A stretch of 64,000 bases of DNA from contig MKTJ01000080.1 in NCBI GenBank assembly GCA_001898225.1, forward strand, positions 62,001 to 126,000, read 5' to 3'. The DNA is from Chloroflexi bacterium 54-19 (GTDB lineage Bacteria > Chloroflexota > Chloroflexia > Chloroheliales > Chloroheliaceae). The notes under the pieces were generated by a model. It was not told the DNA's origin, did no database searches, and saw nothing but the letters and a program-made list of their open reading frames with translations. Made by a program: the position numbers and the translations under genes. Of the stretch, positions 32,461-40,845 are shown in pieces (position 1 is the first letter of the stretch; every line of letters begins with the position of its first letter).

Positions 32461-32916
32461 CTAGGCCTGGTTGCCACTGATAACCAGGATGGCATTTTCA
32501 TTGGTTCCCAGGCCGCTAAAACCGAGCGCCCCGGCGTAGGTGTTGGGGAAGGCCATCACAATTGCCGCTTTATTCCCTTTTTGGTAGCCGAGGACAACCA
32601 ACCCTAAATCGGTCAGTTGTTTGATACTGGCCTCACTGCCAAACTCGGAGCTTTTATCATCCCAACCGGCGCTTTTGAAATTGCTATCATAGGTGCTTTT
32701 AATCTTATTCACGTCGTCGGTAGTCTTGAAACCTTCAACCGTGGGATTTTTAATCTGCGCCAGGCTATCACTCATCTTGGACTTTACCGAGTCCGATAAA
32801 GTTACTGCTGTCGCGCCGCTGTAGGCCGGGACTGAAGCCGTTTCATCACCGCAGGCCACCAGGACCAGGGAAAGGGCCGCCAAAAAGACAACCAAAACCG
32901 CCAACCGCTTAAACAT
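32461..32916 (-). CDS. Putative lipoprotein (151 aa)
   Basis: N-terminal lipoprotein signal: basic MFKR, hydrophobic core, lipobox LVAC with Cys at residue 22, then GDETAS. The mature part of about 130 residues alternates helices (LSDSVKSKMSDSLAQIKN) and strands (LGLVVLGYQKGNKAAIVMAFPN). The segment DDVNKIKSTYDSNFKSAGWDDKS resembles proteins in which a difference in x-y-GW is recognised as a small extracytoplasmic domain of Chloroflexota and Actinobacteria lipoproteins; I cannot name it. It has its own terminator and 360 bases of upstream non-coding DNA, so it is probably monocistronic. Confidence 0.75.
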   Translation of the reverse strand: MFKRLAVLVVFLAALSLVLVACGDETASVPAYSGATAVTLSDSVKSKMSDSLAQIKNPTVEGFKTTDDVNKIKSTYDSNFKSAGWDDKSSEFGSEASIKQLTDLGLVVLGYQKGNKAAIVMAFPNTYAGALGFSGLGTNENAILVISGNQA

Positions 32917-33279
32917 AAAGCTTGGTTTCCTTTCATATTAATTAATTTGTGTATTGTGGTGCTAAATGAAATCAGTAAGTGGTAAAAGCCGGTATTCCTG
33001 GAAAGCTACCGATAAATTATTAACTCTCTACCATTTACTTACGTGATATATTTTAGCCCGAATGAGGAAATCGAAAATCTATAAAACTATCTATTTTTAT
33101 TATCAAAAAAGGCGAATCTAGCCCTGACCACAATAAAAATTATGAACTTCCTCTGCAATTTTACCCATTAGGGTCCGTTTACTTGCCAGCGCAACCCCGC
33201 AAAATGTAAAATAAGGCTCTAATCCGATAAACGGCTCAAAAGAACCCTTTTTAGCCTGAGAGGTTATATTTCTATAAAG
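32917..33279. other. Intergenic stretch between lipoprotein gene and pgeF
   Basis: AT-rich divergent promoter region of 360 bases. TAATTAATTTG near the lipoprotein start and several AT-rich blocks are candidates for promoter elements, but none fits consensus well. No RNA gene seen. Confidence 0.4.
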
Positions 33280-34146
33280 ATGCCCATTTCATACGATAAC
33301 ACTTTAGAACTGCCTGTCTTTCAATTCGAGAACCTTAAAAATATCCCTGGCCTGGCCCACGCCATCAGCACCCGCCTCGCTCCCGGTCGCCCTTTAATCA
33401 CGGAGGTCCAACCGTCGGCCCCGAACGACTATCGCCTGGCCGGACGGGCCGCCTATATTCAGAAAGAAACGGTTATGGGCCGCCGCAGCGAATTCCTGGC
33501 CGCGCTCGGTCTCGACTACGAAAAAATCCAGCCGAACCTCGTCGGGGTCCGCCAGTTGCACACTGCCACCGTCCGGACGGTCGGGGCCGAGGCTTACGGG
33601 GCTAACCTGAACTGGGATAATCCCCTGCCCGATTGCGACGGCGTGATTACCGACCAGCCCGGCGTACCCCTGATGACCATTCACGCTGACTGCCCGGCTA
33701 TCCTGCTTTACGACCAGGTGCGTAAGGTGGCCGGGACGCTCCATAGCGGCTGGCGCGGGACAGTGGGTAAAATCGCCCTGGAAGGGGTCCGGCAGATGGT
33801 CGATGGGTACGGCTCCGACCCCAAAAATATCCTGGCCGGGATTGGCCCCAGCATCGGGCCGTGCTGCTACCAGGTCGGCGAACCGGTCCTAAGCGAGGTC
33901 AAACGGGCTTTTGGGCCTGAGATGGCCGCCGAACTGCTCATCCAACAACCGGACGGCTCGTACCATTTCGATTTGTGGCAGGCCATTTACAATACTTTGC
34001 TTGAAGCCGGGCTCGACCCCGCCCATATCGAGCAAAGCCAGGTCTGTACCCTTTGCGAAAACGAAACGTTCTTTTCTTACCGGGCCACCCCGCCGGACCA
34101 GCGCCAGAACTACGGCCAGTTTACGGCGGTAATCGTCCTGACCTGA
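33280..34146 (+). CDS. pgeF: PgeF/YfiH-family protein (peptidoglycan editing factor, LACC1-like)
   Basis: Multicopper-oxidase-like fold enzyme; E. coli YfiH removes misincorporated L-Ser from peptidoglycan precursors, and other members act on purine nucleosides. 288 residues. Signature residues: GVRQLHTATV (His), TIHADCPAILLYD (HADC with Cys), AGTLHSGWRGTVGKIA (His) and GIGPSIGPCCYQVGEPV. All zinc ligands are present. The N-terminal region is about 30 residues longer than in E. coli. It begins a rightward run of genes that ends with the cobalamin genes. No strong ribosome site is visible just before the ATG, so the start is somewhat uncertain. Confidence 0.88.
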   Translation: MPISYDNTLELPVFQFENLKNIPGLAHAISTRLAPGRPLITEVQPSAPNDYRLAGRAAYIQKETVMGRRSEFLAALGLDYEKIQPNLVGVRQLHTATVRTVGAEAYGANLNWDNPLPDCDGVITDQPGVPLMTIHADCPAILLYDQVRKVAGTLHSGWRGTVGKIALEGVRQMVDGYGSDPKNILAGIGPSIGPCCYQVGEPVLSEVKRAFGPEMAAELLIQQPDGSYHFDLWQAIYNTLLEAGLDPAHIEQSQVCTLCENETFFSYRATPPDQRQNYGQFTAVIVLT

Positions 34147-34206
34147 CACCGGTCCTATCAGGTTGAACAAAAATGTTCAGCCCGTAATGACTTGAAGGAG
34201 ATTATT

Positions 34207-34932
34207 GTGGAGACGAAACCGCTCTACCTGACCGACCCTTACCTGCAGGAAGTCGAGGCCGAAGTCGTGGAAGTCCTGCCCGAAAGCGCGAATCGCTGGC
34301 GGGTGCGACTCGACCAGACCGTCTTTTACCCGATGGGAGGCGGCCAACCGACCGACCAGGGCCGCCTGGCTTATGACGGCAAAGAAGCAAAAGTTTACCA
34401 GGTGATGCTCAAAGAGGGCGACATCTGGCACTACCTCGAAACCGCCGAGCCCCCGGCAGTGGGCGCTAAAGTGCAGGGCGCGATTGATTGGAACCGCCGT
34501 TTTCAGAATATGCGGGTCCATACCGCCGGGCACCTGATTGACTACGCCCTTTTCCGTTTGGGCGTCTCGCCACAACCGCTGGCCCCGAACAAGGCCGACC
34601 ACGGCAAGAAACCGTTCGTACAGTACGCCGGGACGGTTTCCCCGGCCCTCGACCCGGCGGCAGTCGAAGCCGAAACCAACCGGATTATCGCGGAGAACCT
34701 GAAATTTAGCTGGGAATTTACCAGCCTCGAACAGCTTCAAAAAGATGCCATCTACCTGCAACCTGGCCTCCCTACCGGCAAACCACTGCGCAAACTGACC
34801 CTGGAATCGGTCGGGTCGGTGGCGGACGGTGGCACTATCCTGGGCACCAGCGGGGAAGTCGGCGGAGTTAAAGTAACCAAAATCGAAGAAAAAGACGGCG
34901 CGGATACCGTGGTTTGGTATCAGGTCAAATAG
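34207..34932 (+). CDS. AlaX-like alanyl-tRNA editing protein with altered zinc site
   Basis: Free-standing relative of the AlaRS editing domain, which deacylates Ser- or Gly-tRNA(Ala). 241 residues. Present: FYPMGGGQPTDQG (family glycine motif) and the first zinc pair in MRVHTAGHLIDYALF (HxxxH). The second pair, normally Cys-G-G-T-His, reads DGGTILGTSGEVG, so Cys is Asp and His is Ile. Zinc binding may be lost or changed. GTG 34207 is preferred over the TTG at 34192 because AAGGAG lies six bases upstream. It follows pgeF by 60 bases and precedes the Rieske gene by 11. Confidence 0.8.
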   Translation: METKPLYLTDPYLQEVEAEVVEVLPESANRWRVRLDQTVFYPMGGGQPTDQGRLAYDGKEAKVYQVMLKEGDIWHYLETAEPPAVGAKVQGAIDWNRRFQNMRVHTAGHLIDYALFRLGVSPQPLAPNKADHGKKPFVQYAGTVSPALDPAAVEAETNRIIAENLKFSWEFTSLEQLQKDAIYLQPGLPTGKPLRKLTLESVGSVADGGTILGTSGEVGGVKVTKIEEKDGADTVVWYQVK

Positions 34933-34943
34933 AAAGCAAACTT

Positions 34944-35312
34944 GTGAACCCAATTACAGACGAGAAAAACGACGAAAAAAAGCCCTCGCGGCGGGTCCGG
35001 GCCGGGAAGGTCGAAAAATTAACCCCCGGCACTAAGAAGCTGGTCGAGGATAAACATGAAGATGTTGTCGTGGTGAACGTGAACGGCGAGTACTTTGCGG
35101 TGTCGGGCTTTTGCCCGCACGCCGGGGGTTTCCTGGGTTTCGGCTACCTGGAAGGTCATAAAATAGAGTGTCCGATGCACTCCTGGCAGTTCGATTTACG
35201 AAACGGGTGCCTGGACGGCATGGAGAATTGCAGCCCTTACGACCGGTTAAACACTTACCCGGTAATTGTTGAAGATGGCGAGGTTTTTGTCGAATTTCCC
35301 GCCGGGGCCTGA
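34944..35312 (+). CDS. Rieske [2Fe-2S] protein
   Basis: Soluble Rieske ferredoxin-like protein of about 122 residues. Cluster ligands are in CPHAGGFLGFG and CPMHSWQFDLRNG (two Cys, two His with normal spacing). It is of the type found in nitrite reductase small subunits and ring-hydroxylating oxygenase ferredoxins. There is no signal peptide. GTG 34944 is taken as start; the Shine-Dalgarno is weak and a GTG at 34914, overlapping AlaX, is possible. It sits between the AlaX and cobS genes with three bases to cobS. No partner oxygenase is nearby; electron-carrier role is inferred. Confidence 0.85.
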   Translation: MNPITDEKNDEKKPSRRVRAGKVEKLTPGTKKLVEDKHEDVVVVNVNGEYFAVSGFCPHAGGFLGFGYLEGHKIECPMHSWQFDLRNGCLDGMENCSPYDRLNTYPVIVEDGEVFVEFPAGA

Positions 35313-35315
35313 TAA

Positions 35316-36086
35316 ATGTTTACCTTCCTGGCCGCCCTCCAATTCATGACGACCCTGCCGGTGCCGTTGAAACGGGTGGTCGAGGCCGACGACCTGGCGC
35401 GGGGAGGCCGCTATTTCCCCCTGGTCGGGCTGGTAATCGGGTTAATTCTGACTATTATATACGCGCTTTTAATTTTATTCCTGCCCGCCTCCCTGGTGGC
35501 TTTGCTGCTGGTATTGGCCCTGCTGGCCCTGACCGGGGCCCTGCATTTTGACGGCTTCCTGGATAGCTGTGATGGGCTTTTCGGCTACCACCCTACCGCT
35601 CGCCGCCTGGAAATTATGCGCGATAGCCGGGTCGGCACTTTCGGGGTAGCGGGCGGGTTCGGCCTGCTGGCCCTGAAATACGCCGGGTTATCGCTGGTGC
35701 CACCCTTTTTAATGTTACCCGCCCTGTTCCTGGCCCCGTTCCTGGGACGCTGGGCTTTGCTCGGCGCGGTCATGCTTTTCCCGTATGGCCGGGAGAGCGG
35801 CCTGGGGTTGCTCTACAAACGCTACACCCACAGGGCCGATTTTATCCTGGCGTCAGTCTTTGTAGCCGGGTTGAGTTACGCTTTTTTGCGACTGCCAGGA
35901 CTGCTGCTGGCCCTTTCGGTCCTCTTGCTCACCTGGTTGGTAGGACGCTGGATTATGACCAAACTCCCGGCGGGCCTGACCGGTGATAACTATGGCGCTA
36001 TCGCCGAGCTTACCGAGATGTTTGTATGGCTGGTTATCGGGGCCGGGGCAGGCTGGATAACCGGTTTCAATTTTTTTAATTTTTAG
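35316..36086 (+). CDS. cobS: Adenosylcobinamide-GDP ribazoletransferase (cobalamin synthase)
   Basis: Membrane enzyme joining adenosylcobinamide-GDP and alpha-ribazole(-phosphate), the last assembly step of cobalamin. 256 residues with about six membrane segments. Diagnostic: LTGALHFDGFLDSCDGLFGYHPTARRLEIMRDSRVGTFGVAGG, with the D-G-x2-D-x-x-D-G acidic motif. TGDNYGAIAELTEM near the C-terminus is also conserved. It is the first of three nucleotide-loop genes (cobS, cobC, cobU) with gaps of 13 and 7 bases, so it forms a tight operon. B12 production or salvage is implied. Confidence 0.96.
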   Translation: MFTFLAALQFMTTLPVPLKRVVEADDLARGGRYFPLVGLVIGLILTIIYALLILFLPASLVALLLVLALLALTGALHFDGFLDSCDGLFGYHPTARRLEIMRDSRVGTFGVAGGFGLLALKYAGLSLVPPFLMLPALFLAPFLGRWALLGAVMLFPYGRESGLGLLYKRYTHRADFILASVFVAGLSYAFLRLPGLLLALSVLLLTWLVGRWIMTKLPAGLTGDNYGAIAELTEMFVWLVIGAGAGWITGFNFFNF

Positions 36087-36099
36087 CGAAAGAGAGATT

Positions 36100-36726
36100 A
36101 TGCCTCGTTTTATCCTGACCCGCCACGGTCAGACCGATTTCAACGCGCAACAACGCTACCAGGGCAGCCTGGATATTCCTTTGAACGACACGGGTATCGC
36201 GCAAGCCCGGTTTTTAACCCCACGCCTGAACTCTATCAAACTCGATGCCGTCTATAGCAGCGATTTGCAAAGAGCCGTCAAGACCGCCGAAATCGCCCTG
36301 GAAAACCATCCTTCCGGCCTCCAACCCAAACAGCTAAAACTGCTGCGGGAAATCAACGGCGGCGGTTTTGAAGGGTTAAGCTGGGGCGAATTCAGTTCAC
36401 GCTATCCCGAAGAAGCCCTGCTCTGGCGGGAGGACCGCACCCACGTCCGGCCACCGGACGGCGGGGAAAACCTGCTGGATGCCGCCGAACGGCTCGACCT
36501 GGCCCTCAAACATATTTTGGCGGAGGTGCCCGACCCTGACGCGTCAATCCTGCTGGTGTTGCACGGGGGTATCATCAGTCTGCTGCTCTGCAAAGTGATG
36601 GGGATGGAGTTGGAACGGCTGTGGCAGTGGCGGATAGATAACTGCTCGGTGACCATTCTCGACCTGTACGAAAAAGGGGCTATCCTCTCCGTCTTTAACG
36701 ATATTGCCCACATAAAGACAAGCTAA
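36100..36726 (+). CDS. cobC: Alpha-ribazole phosphatase (histidine phosphatase superfamily)
   Basis: Dephosphorylates alpha-ribazole-5'-phosphate (or cobalamin phosphate). 208 residues with the phosphohistidine motif ILTRHGQTDFNAQQRYQG, the second basic motif DAVYSSDLQRAVKTAEIAL, EINGGGFEGLSWGEF with the general-acid Glu region, and VLHGGIISLLLCKVMG with the second His. It lies between cobS and cobU, which supports the CobC assignment over a generic phosphoglycerate mutase homologue. Confidence 0.9.
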   Translation: MPRFILTRHGQTDFNAQQRYQGSLDIPLNDTGIAQARFLTPRLNSIKLDAVYSSDLQRAVKTAEIALENHPSGLQPKQLKLLREINGGGFEGLSWGEFSSRYPEEALLWREDRTHVRPPDGGENLLDAAERLDLALKHILAEVPDPDASILLVLHGGIISLLLCKVMGMELERLWQWRIDNCSVTILDLYEKGAILSVFNDIAHIKTS

Positions 36727-36733
36727 ACTCAAG

Positions 36734-37393
36734 ATGACCGGGACGGCTGGAAAAATCACGCTGGTGCTGGGCGGGGCCAGGAGCGGCAAAAGCACCCTCG
36801 CCGAGAAAATCGCCCACAAAAGGGCCGGGGACGACGGCGTCCTTTACGTGGCGACTTTGCAACCCCTGGACGCCGAAATGGAGGCCAGGGTCGTCACGCA
36901 CCGGGCCAGCCGTCCGGCCAACTGGCGCACCCTCGAAACCCCCTACGAAGTGGCCGCTCCGGTCTTTTCAGGATTACAGGCCGAAAAACTGGTCCTGCTA
37001 GATTGCCTGACCCTCTGGACCTCCAACCTCATTTTAAGAGAAATGATGCCCGGCTTCTCGCCGGAAGTCGGGATTACCGAAGATTTACCCGAACCTGAGC
37101 CCAACCCGGCCCCTAACCAGCCCGTTGCAGATATTAATTATGGCAAACTGGAAGTCGAGTTGGTCCGGGAAATAGAGCAACTGGTGGCCGGACTGAAAGA
37201 GCGGCGAATAGGGCTGGTGATGGTCTCGAACGAGGTCGGGATGGGCCTGGTGCCGCCTTACCCGTTGGGCCGGGCTTACCGCGATTTACTTGGTCGTCTC
37301 AACCAGGGTGTAGCCGCTCTCTCCGACGAAGTCTTCCTGGTCGTGGCCGGTATCCCGGTGGACCTGAAGAAATTCCAGGCCGAAATAGACTGA
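36734..37393 (+). CDS. cobU: Bifunctional adenosylcobinamide kinase/guanylyltransferase
   Basis: Phosphorylates adenosylcobinamide and transfers GMP to it. 219 residues. P-loop GGARSGKSTLAEKIA, guanylylation His region HRASRPANWRTLETP, DCLTLWTSNLI, and VSNEVGMGLVPPYPLGRAYRDLLG are characteristic. A proline- and glutamate-rich insert (EDLPEPEPNPAPNQPVAD) after residue 100 is not found in the E. coli enzyme and looks like a flexible loop. Last gene of the cobSCU group. Confidence 0.95.
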   Translation: MTGTAGKITLVLGGARSGKSTLAEKIAHKRAGDDGVLYVATLQPLDAEMEARVVTHRASRPANWRTLETPYEVAAPVFSGLQAEKLVLLDCLTLWTSNLILREMMPGFSPEVGITEDLPEPEPNPAPNQPVADINYGKLEVELVREIEQLVAGLKERRIGLVMVSNEVGMGLVPPYPLGRAYRDLLGRLNQGVAALSDEVFLVVAGIPVDLKKFQAEID

Positions 37394-37525
37394 ACCCGGA
37401 TCACTTTACTCCCTGGCTAAACCTGCTACCCCAACATCCCGCCTGAAACTTTCCCGTAAGAATACGGTATACCCTTTGTTGACCTTTTTCGGAAAATAAT
37501 CTTTTGTTTGAAAAAAGGAGAACAC

Positions 37526-38638
37526 ATGGCGAACCTCGATATTGCCTACCGCCGCCTGACCAACCAGCACATCGCCCGGCCTGTTTCAACAAGCCCGGCG
37601 GAAGTCGTCCGGCAACTGGGAGCGGTCCAGGCCCAGGACTACCGGGCAGCTTTGTGGGCGCTCGGTCTCCGGCTGGAAAACGCCAGCGAAACCGCTATCG
37701 AAGAAGCCCTTTCCGAAGGTAAGGTTCTGCGGACCCACATAATGCGGCCAACCTGGCACTATGTCGAGCCGGAAGATATTCGCTGGTTGCTTGACCTGAC
37801 CGGGCCGAGGGTCGAGGGGGTCGCTGCCGGGTATTATCGCAACCTGGGGCTGGATGCCGAGATTTTCAAGCTTACCGATAAACTTATCGCATACAACCTG
37901 CGGGACAACCAGCACCTGACCAAAGCAGAGTTGGGCCGGGTTTTTACCGAAGCCGGGCTGGATGTTTCCAACCAACTGCGGCTCACCTATATAATTTTCC
38001 ACGCCGAACTGACCGGGTTGGTCTGTAACGGGGCCCGGCAGGGCAACGAGATAACTTATGCCTTACTCGATGAACGGGTGCCGCCGACCCCACCCAGGAC
38101 CCGCGAGGAAGCAGTGATCGAACTGGTCCGGCGTTTCTTTACCAGTCACGGCCCGGCGACAATCCCCGATTTCACCTGGTGGTCCGGCCTGACCGCCGCC
38201 GATGCCAGGTTGGGCCTGGATAGTTTAAAAAGCGAGCTTTTGCAGGAAACGATTGACGGGCAGGTTTACTGGACCTCCGCCGAAAGACGACCGGTCCAGG
38301 ACTTACAAGATGATCTTTACCTGCTCCCGAACTTTGATGAATATGTGGTGAGTTACAAAAATCGCCAGGCTATCGAGGATTTGAACCTGACACCCGACCT
38401 CACCGACCGCCGCAACTATCTCTTTAACCACCTGATAGTCATCAACGGCCTGGCGAGCGGTCTCTGGAAACGCAAGATTACGCCAAAACAGGTCCTTATC
38501 ACTTACGAACCTTTCCGTAACTTTACCGGCGCCGAAAACGCCGCTTTGCAGGCGGAAGCCGACCGCTATGGGCGCTTCGTGGGGCTGCCGGTGGCGCTCG
38601 AAACCGGCAGGGTAGCGGTCTATGGAGAGAAGAAATAG
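37526..38638 (+). CDS. Winged-helix DNA-binding protein, PF06224 type (intact paralogue)
   Basis: 370 residues of the family that includes AlkX/AlkZ-type DNA glycosylases (E. coli YcaQ repairs interstrand crosslinks). Landmarks: PAEVVRQLGAVQAQDYRAALWALGLRL (the QxQD element), THIMRPTWHYVEPEDIRWLLDLTGPR, FFTSHGPATIPDFTWWSGLTAADARLGL and the C-terminal RFVGLPVALE. It has the same layout as the frameshifted copy at 7300-8390, so the genome has at least two members. AAAGGAG lies five bases before ATG 37526. It is downstream of cobU after a gap of 132 bases. Its substrate is unknown. Confidence 0.85.
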   Translation: MANLDIAYRRLTNQHIARPVSTSPAEVVRQLGAVQAQDYRAALWALGLRLENASETAIEEALSEGKVLRTHIMRPTWHYVEPEDIRWLLDLTGPRVEGVAAGYYRNLGLDAEIFKLTDKLIAYNLRDNQHLTKAELGRVFTEAGLDVSNQLRLTYIIFHAELTGLVCNGARQGNEITYALLDERVPPTPPRTREEAVIELVRRFFTSHGPATIPDFTWWSGLTAADARLGLDSLKSELLQETIDGQVYWTSAERRPVQDLQDDLYLLPNFDEYVVSYKNRQAIEDLNLTPDLTDRRNYLFNHLIVINGLASGLWKRKITPKQVLITYEPFRNFTGAENAALQAEADRYGRFVGLPVALETGRVAVYGEKK

Positions 38639-38684
38639 TTCCTTTGGCCTAGGCGCTATAAGCCGGATTTCCAGACCCGACCTC

Positions 38685-38713
38685 TTGAAAAAAAGCGGGC
38701 CTGTTGGTATACT
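38685..38713 (+). promoter_or_regulatory. Strong sigma-70 promoter of the ABC-F gene
   Basis: TTGAAA, exactly 17 bases, TATACT: two mismatches in twelve. It gives a transcript start near 38720 and a leader of about 365 bases before the ABC-F start codon. Confidence 0.8.
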
Positions 38714-38808
38714 ATTCCCAGTTGACCAATCAGTTGGACAACAATAGACCAGGCTACGCGCCCAGATTGTTAGGCCCGGCCTTTTGAAATTTTTAGGAGG
38801 TATCCAAA

Positions 38809-38826
38809 ATGATTCTGATTAGCTAA
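38809..38826 (+). CDS. Five-codon leader ORF (MILIS) upstream of ABC-F gene
   Basis: ATG-ATT-CTG-ATT-AGC-TAA, preceded by a perfect AGGAGG eight bases upstream; the ribosome site is stronger than that of most genes here. Very short leader ORFs in front of ABC-F and other ribosome-protection genes elsewhere sense translation stalling by antibiotics. A stable hairpin begins two bases after the stop. Translation and sensing are inferred. Confidence 0.7.
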   Translation: MILIS

Positions 38827-38828
38827 GT

Positions 38829-38862
38829 ACGCTGCCTCTTATCCCAGGATAGGTGGCAGTGT
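38829..38862 (+). promoter_or_regulatory. Hairpin adjacent to leader ORF (attenuator candidate)
   Basis: Stem ACGCTGCC/GGCAGTGT (one G-T pair) with an inner TATCC/GGATA. It starts two bases after the leader-ORF stop, so a ribosome on the leader codons would sit against it. No T tract follows directly; T-rich stretches come at 38940-38990. Confidence 0.6.
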
Positions 38863-39083
38863 CTGAATGTTGAAGATTTTCCCCTGGTGTACTTTGCGCC
38901 CGGATAATATACCCGTAACAGGGTTGTTAATTTCCTCCTCACTTTTTAGACACTCCCCTTTTTACTTTTTCCAAAATTTTCTCTACCCGGCTAAATAATT
39001 ATTTTCTTTGTTTAATTGTCGCTGCCTGTCAAAGGGGCAGACGATTGTTTAGCCCGGCGAGACCAGCTAAAAGGGGAATTTCG

Positions 39084-40742
39084 ATGACTCTCAAACAACC
39101 AAAAAAGAATAGCAGCAAACCGACCGTTTTAAGCGCCATCAAACTGAGCAAGAGTTATAGCGGGATTTTTCCGATATTTGCCGACCTCAGTTTCGAGGTA
39201 AACGCCGGGGAGAAGATAGCCCTGGTCGGTGTCAACGGGGCCGGTAAAAGCACCCTCCTGAAACTACTGGCCGGGCTGGAAACACCGGACAGCGGGACTA
39301 TCACCCTTCAAACCGGCCTCAAAACGGCCTACCTGGCCCAGGATGTCACCTTTGATGATGACAAGACCCTGTACGAGGAAATGCTGGGCGGTTTTGCGGA
39401 AGTAAGGGCTTTACAAACTCAACTTAACGGCCTCGAAACCGCTATGAGCGACCCGGCAAGACAAGATTTTGAAAAGGTGCTCGAAGAATACGCCCGGCTG
39501 ACCGAGAAATTCGAACTGGCGGGCGGCTATGAATACGAAACCCGCATCCGGCAAGTCCTGACGGGGCTTGGCTTTGGCGAAGATTGGTGGGAGCGCCCGG
39601 TGGCCCAGTTCAGCGGCGGGCAGAAGACCAGGGCGGCCCTGGCCCGGACCCTCCTTGCCAACCCCGGCCTATTGCTGTTGGATGAGCCAACCAACCACCT
39701 TGACCTGGCAACCCTGGAATGGCTCGAAGGCTTTTTGCAGGAGTGGCCCGGCACTATCATCCTGATCAGCCACGACCGTCTTTTCCTGGATAAAGTGGTC
39801 GCGCGGGTGCTGGATTTGTCCGAGGGCAAACTGGCCGACTATCCCGGCAACTATTCACGCTACGTGCGGTTGCGGGCCGAACGGATTGAGCGTGCGACCA
39901 AAGAGTACGAGGCCCAGCAGGAGCATATCGCCAAAACCGAGGAATATATCCGGCATTACCGGGCCGGGTCACGGGCGGCCCAGGCCCAGGGACGCCAGAA
40001 ATTGCTTGACCGCCTGGAACGGAAGGAGAAACCCCGCGAACACAGCCGCCTGCGGCTTTCGCTCCGCTCCGATTCGGCCAGTGGCCGGGTGGTGCTGGAA
40101 ACCCACGACCTGACGGTCGGCTGGGAAACACCCGACAACATTTTCCCGCTATTCGAAGCGCCCGACCTGGAAGTAATCCGGGGCGAAAGGGTGGCCCTCA
40201 TCGGACCGAACGGGAGCGGCAAGACCACCTTTTTGAAGACGGTGCTGGGAGAAATCCCGCCGCTCGATGGTTGGACCGAACTGGGGCCGGGTGTCAGGCC
40301 CGCCTATTTCGCCCAGACCCACGACGGGCTAAACCCCCGGCACAGCGTCCTCGAAGAAATCCGGTTATTGCATCCTTTTTCCGCCGAGGAAGCACGGACT
40401 TTCCTGGGTCGCTTTCTCTTTAGCAACGACGATGTCTTCAAGTCCATCGGCCAGTTGTCGGGGGGCGAACGAAGCCGGGTGGCCCTGGCGAAAATTACCC
40501 TTTCTAAGGCTAATTTCCTGGTGCTTGACGAACCGACCAACCACCTCGACGTTTACGCGCGGGAAGCCCTGGAAGACCTGCTGAGCGACTATGACGGCAC
40601 GATTCTATTCGTATCGCACGACCGCTACCTGATTGACCGGCTGGCAACCCAGGTCTGGGAAGTCCGGCGGGAGGGCCTGGCGGTCTACCGGGGCAACTAC
40701 AGCAGTTTTAGCGCCCGGAACCTGGTAGCCCAGGCCGGATAA
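39084..40742 (+). CDS. ABC-F family ATPase (ribosome-associated)
   Basis: 552 residues with two ABC domains and no membrane segment. First domain: GVNGAGKSTLLKLLAG (Walker A), FSGGQKTRAALARTLL (signature), LLLDEPTNHLD (Walker B). Second: GPNGSGKTTFLKTVLG, LSGGERSRVALAKITL, LVLDEPTNHLD. The interdomain linker (TEEYIRHYRAGSRAAQAQGRQKLLDRLERKE) is the basic tRNA/23S rRNA-contacting arm of ABC-F proteins. Members act on the ribosomal E site, either as translation factors or as antibiotic-protection proteins; the linker looks closer to housekeeping YdiF/Uup types. ATG 39084 is chosen for AAGGGGA upstream. The unusual leader with a small ORF points to drug-inducible control. Confidence 0.9.
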   Translation: MTLKQPKKNSSKPTVLSAIKLSKSYSGIFPIFADLSFEVNAGEKIALVGVNGAGKSTLLKLLAGLETPDSGTITLQTGLKTAYLAQDVTFDDDKTLYEEMLGGFAEVRALQTQLNGLETAMSDPARQDFEKVLEEYARLTEKFELAGGYEYETRIRQVLTGLGFGEDWWERPVAQFSGGQKTRAALARTLLANPGLLLLDEPTNHLDLATLEWLEGFLQEWPGTIILISHDRLFLDKVVARVLDLSEGKLADYPGNYSRYVRLRAERIERATKEYEAQQEHIAKTEEYIRHYRAGSRAAQAQGRQKLLDRLERKEKPREHSRLRLSLRSDSASGRVVLETHDLTVGWETPDNIFPLFEAPDLEVIRGERVALIGPNGSGKTTFLKTVLGEIPPLDGWTELGPGVRPAYFAQTHDGLNPRHSVLEEIRLLHPFSAEEARTFLGRFLFSNDDVFKSIGQLSGGERSRVALAKITLSKANFLVLDEPTNHLDVYAREALEDLLSDYDGTILFVSHDRYLIDRLATQVWEVRREGLAVYRGNYSSFSARNLVAQAG

Positions 40743-40756
40743 AATAAGTTATGAAA

Positions 40757-40786
40757 CTGAAAAAGCGCCCAAAAGGCGCTTTTCAG
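40757..40786 (+). terminator. Rho-independent terminator after ABC-F gene
   Basis: CTGAAAAAGCGCC/GGCGCTTTTCAG with a five-base loop, 14 bases past the stop; symmetric, so it may also serve the leftward SpoVS-like gene. Confidence 0.85.
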
Positions 40787-40845
40787 GTTTCCAGCCGTCC
40801 TCTCCTATGGAGGACGGCCCCTTCTATGAAAATGTTTGTCCGGTC

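Noticed and set aside
34177..34953. Open frame (258 codons) antisense to the AlaX-like gene
   Set aside because: The forward strand encodes the recognisable editing-domain protein; the reverse frame has no features.
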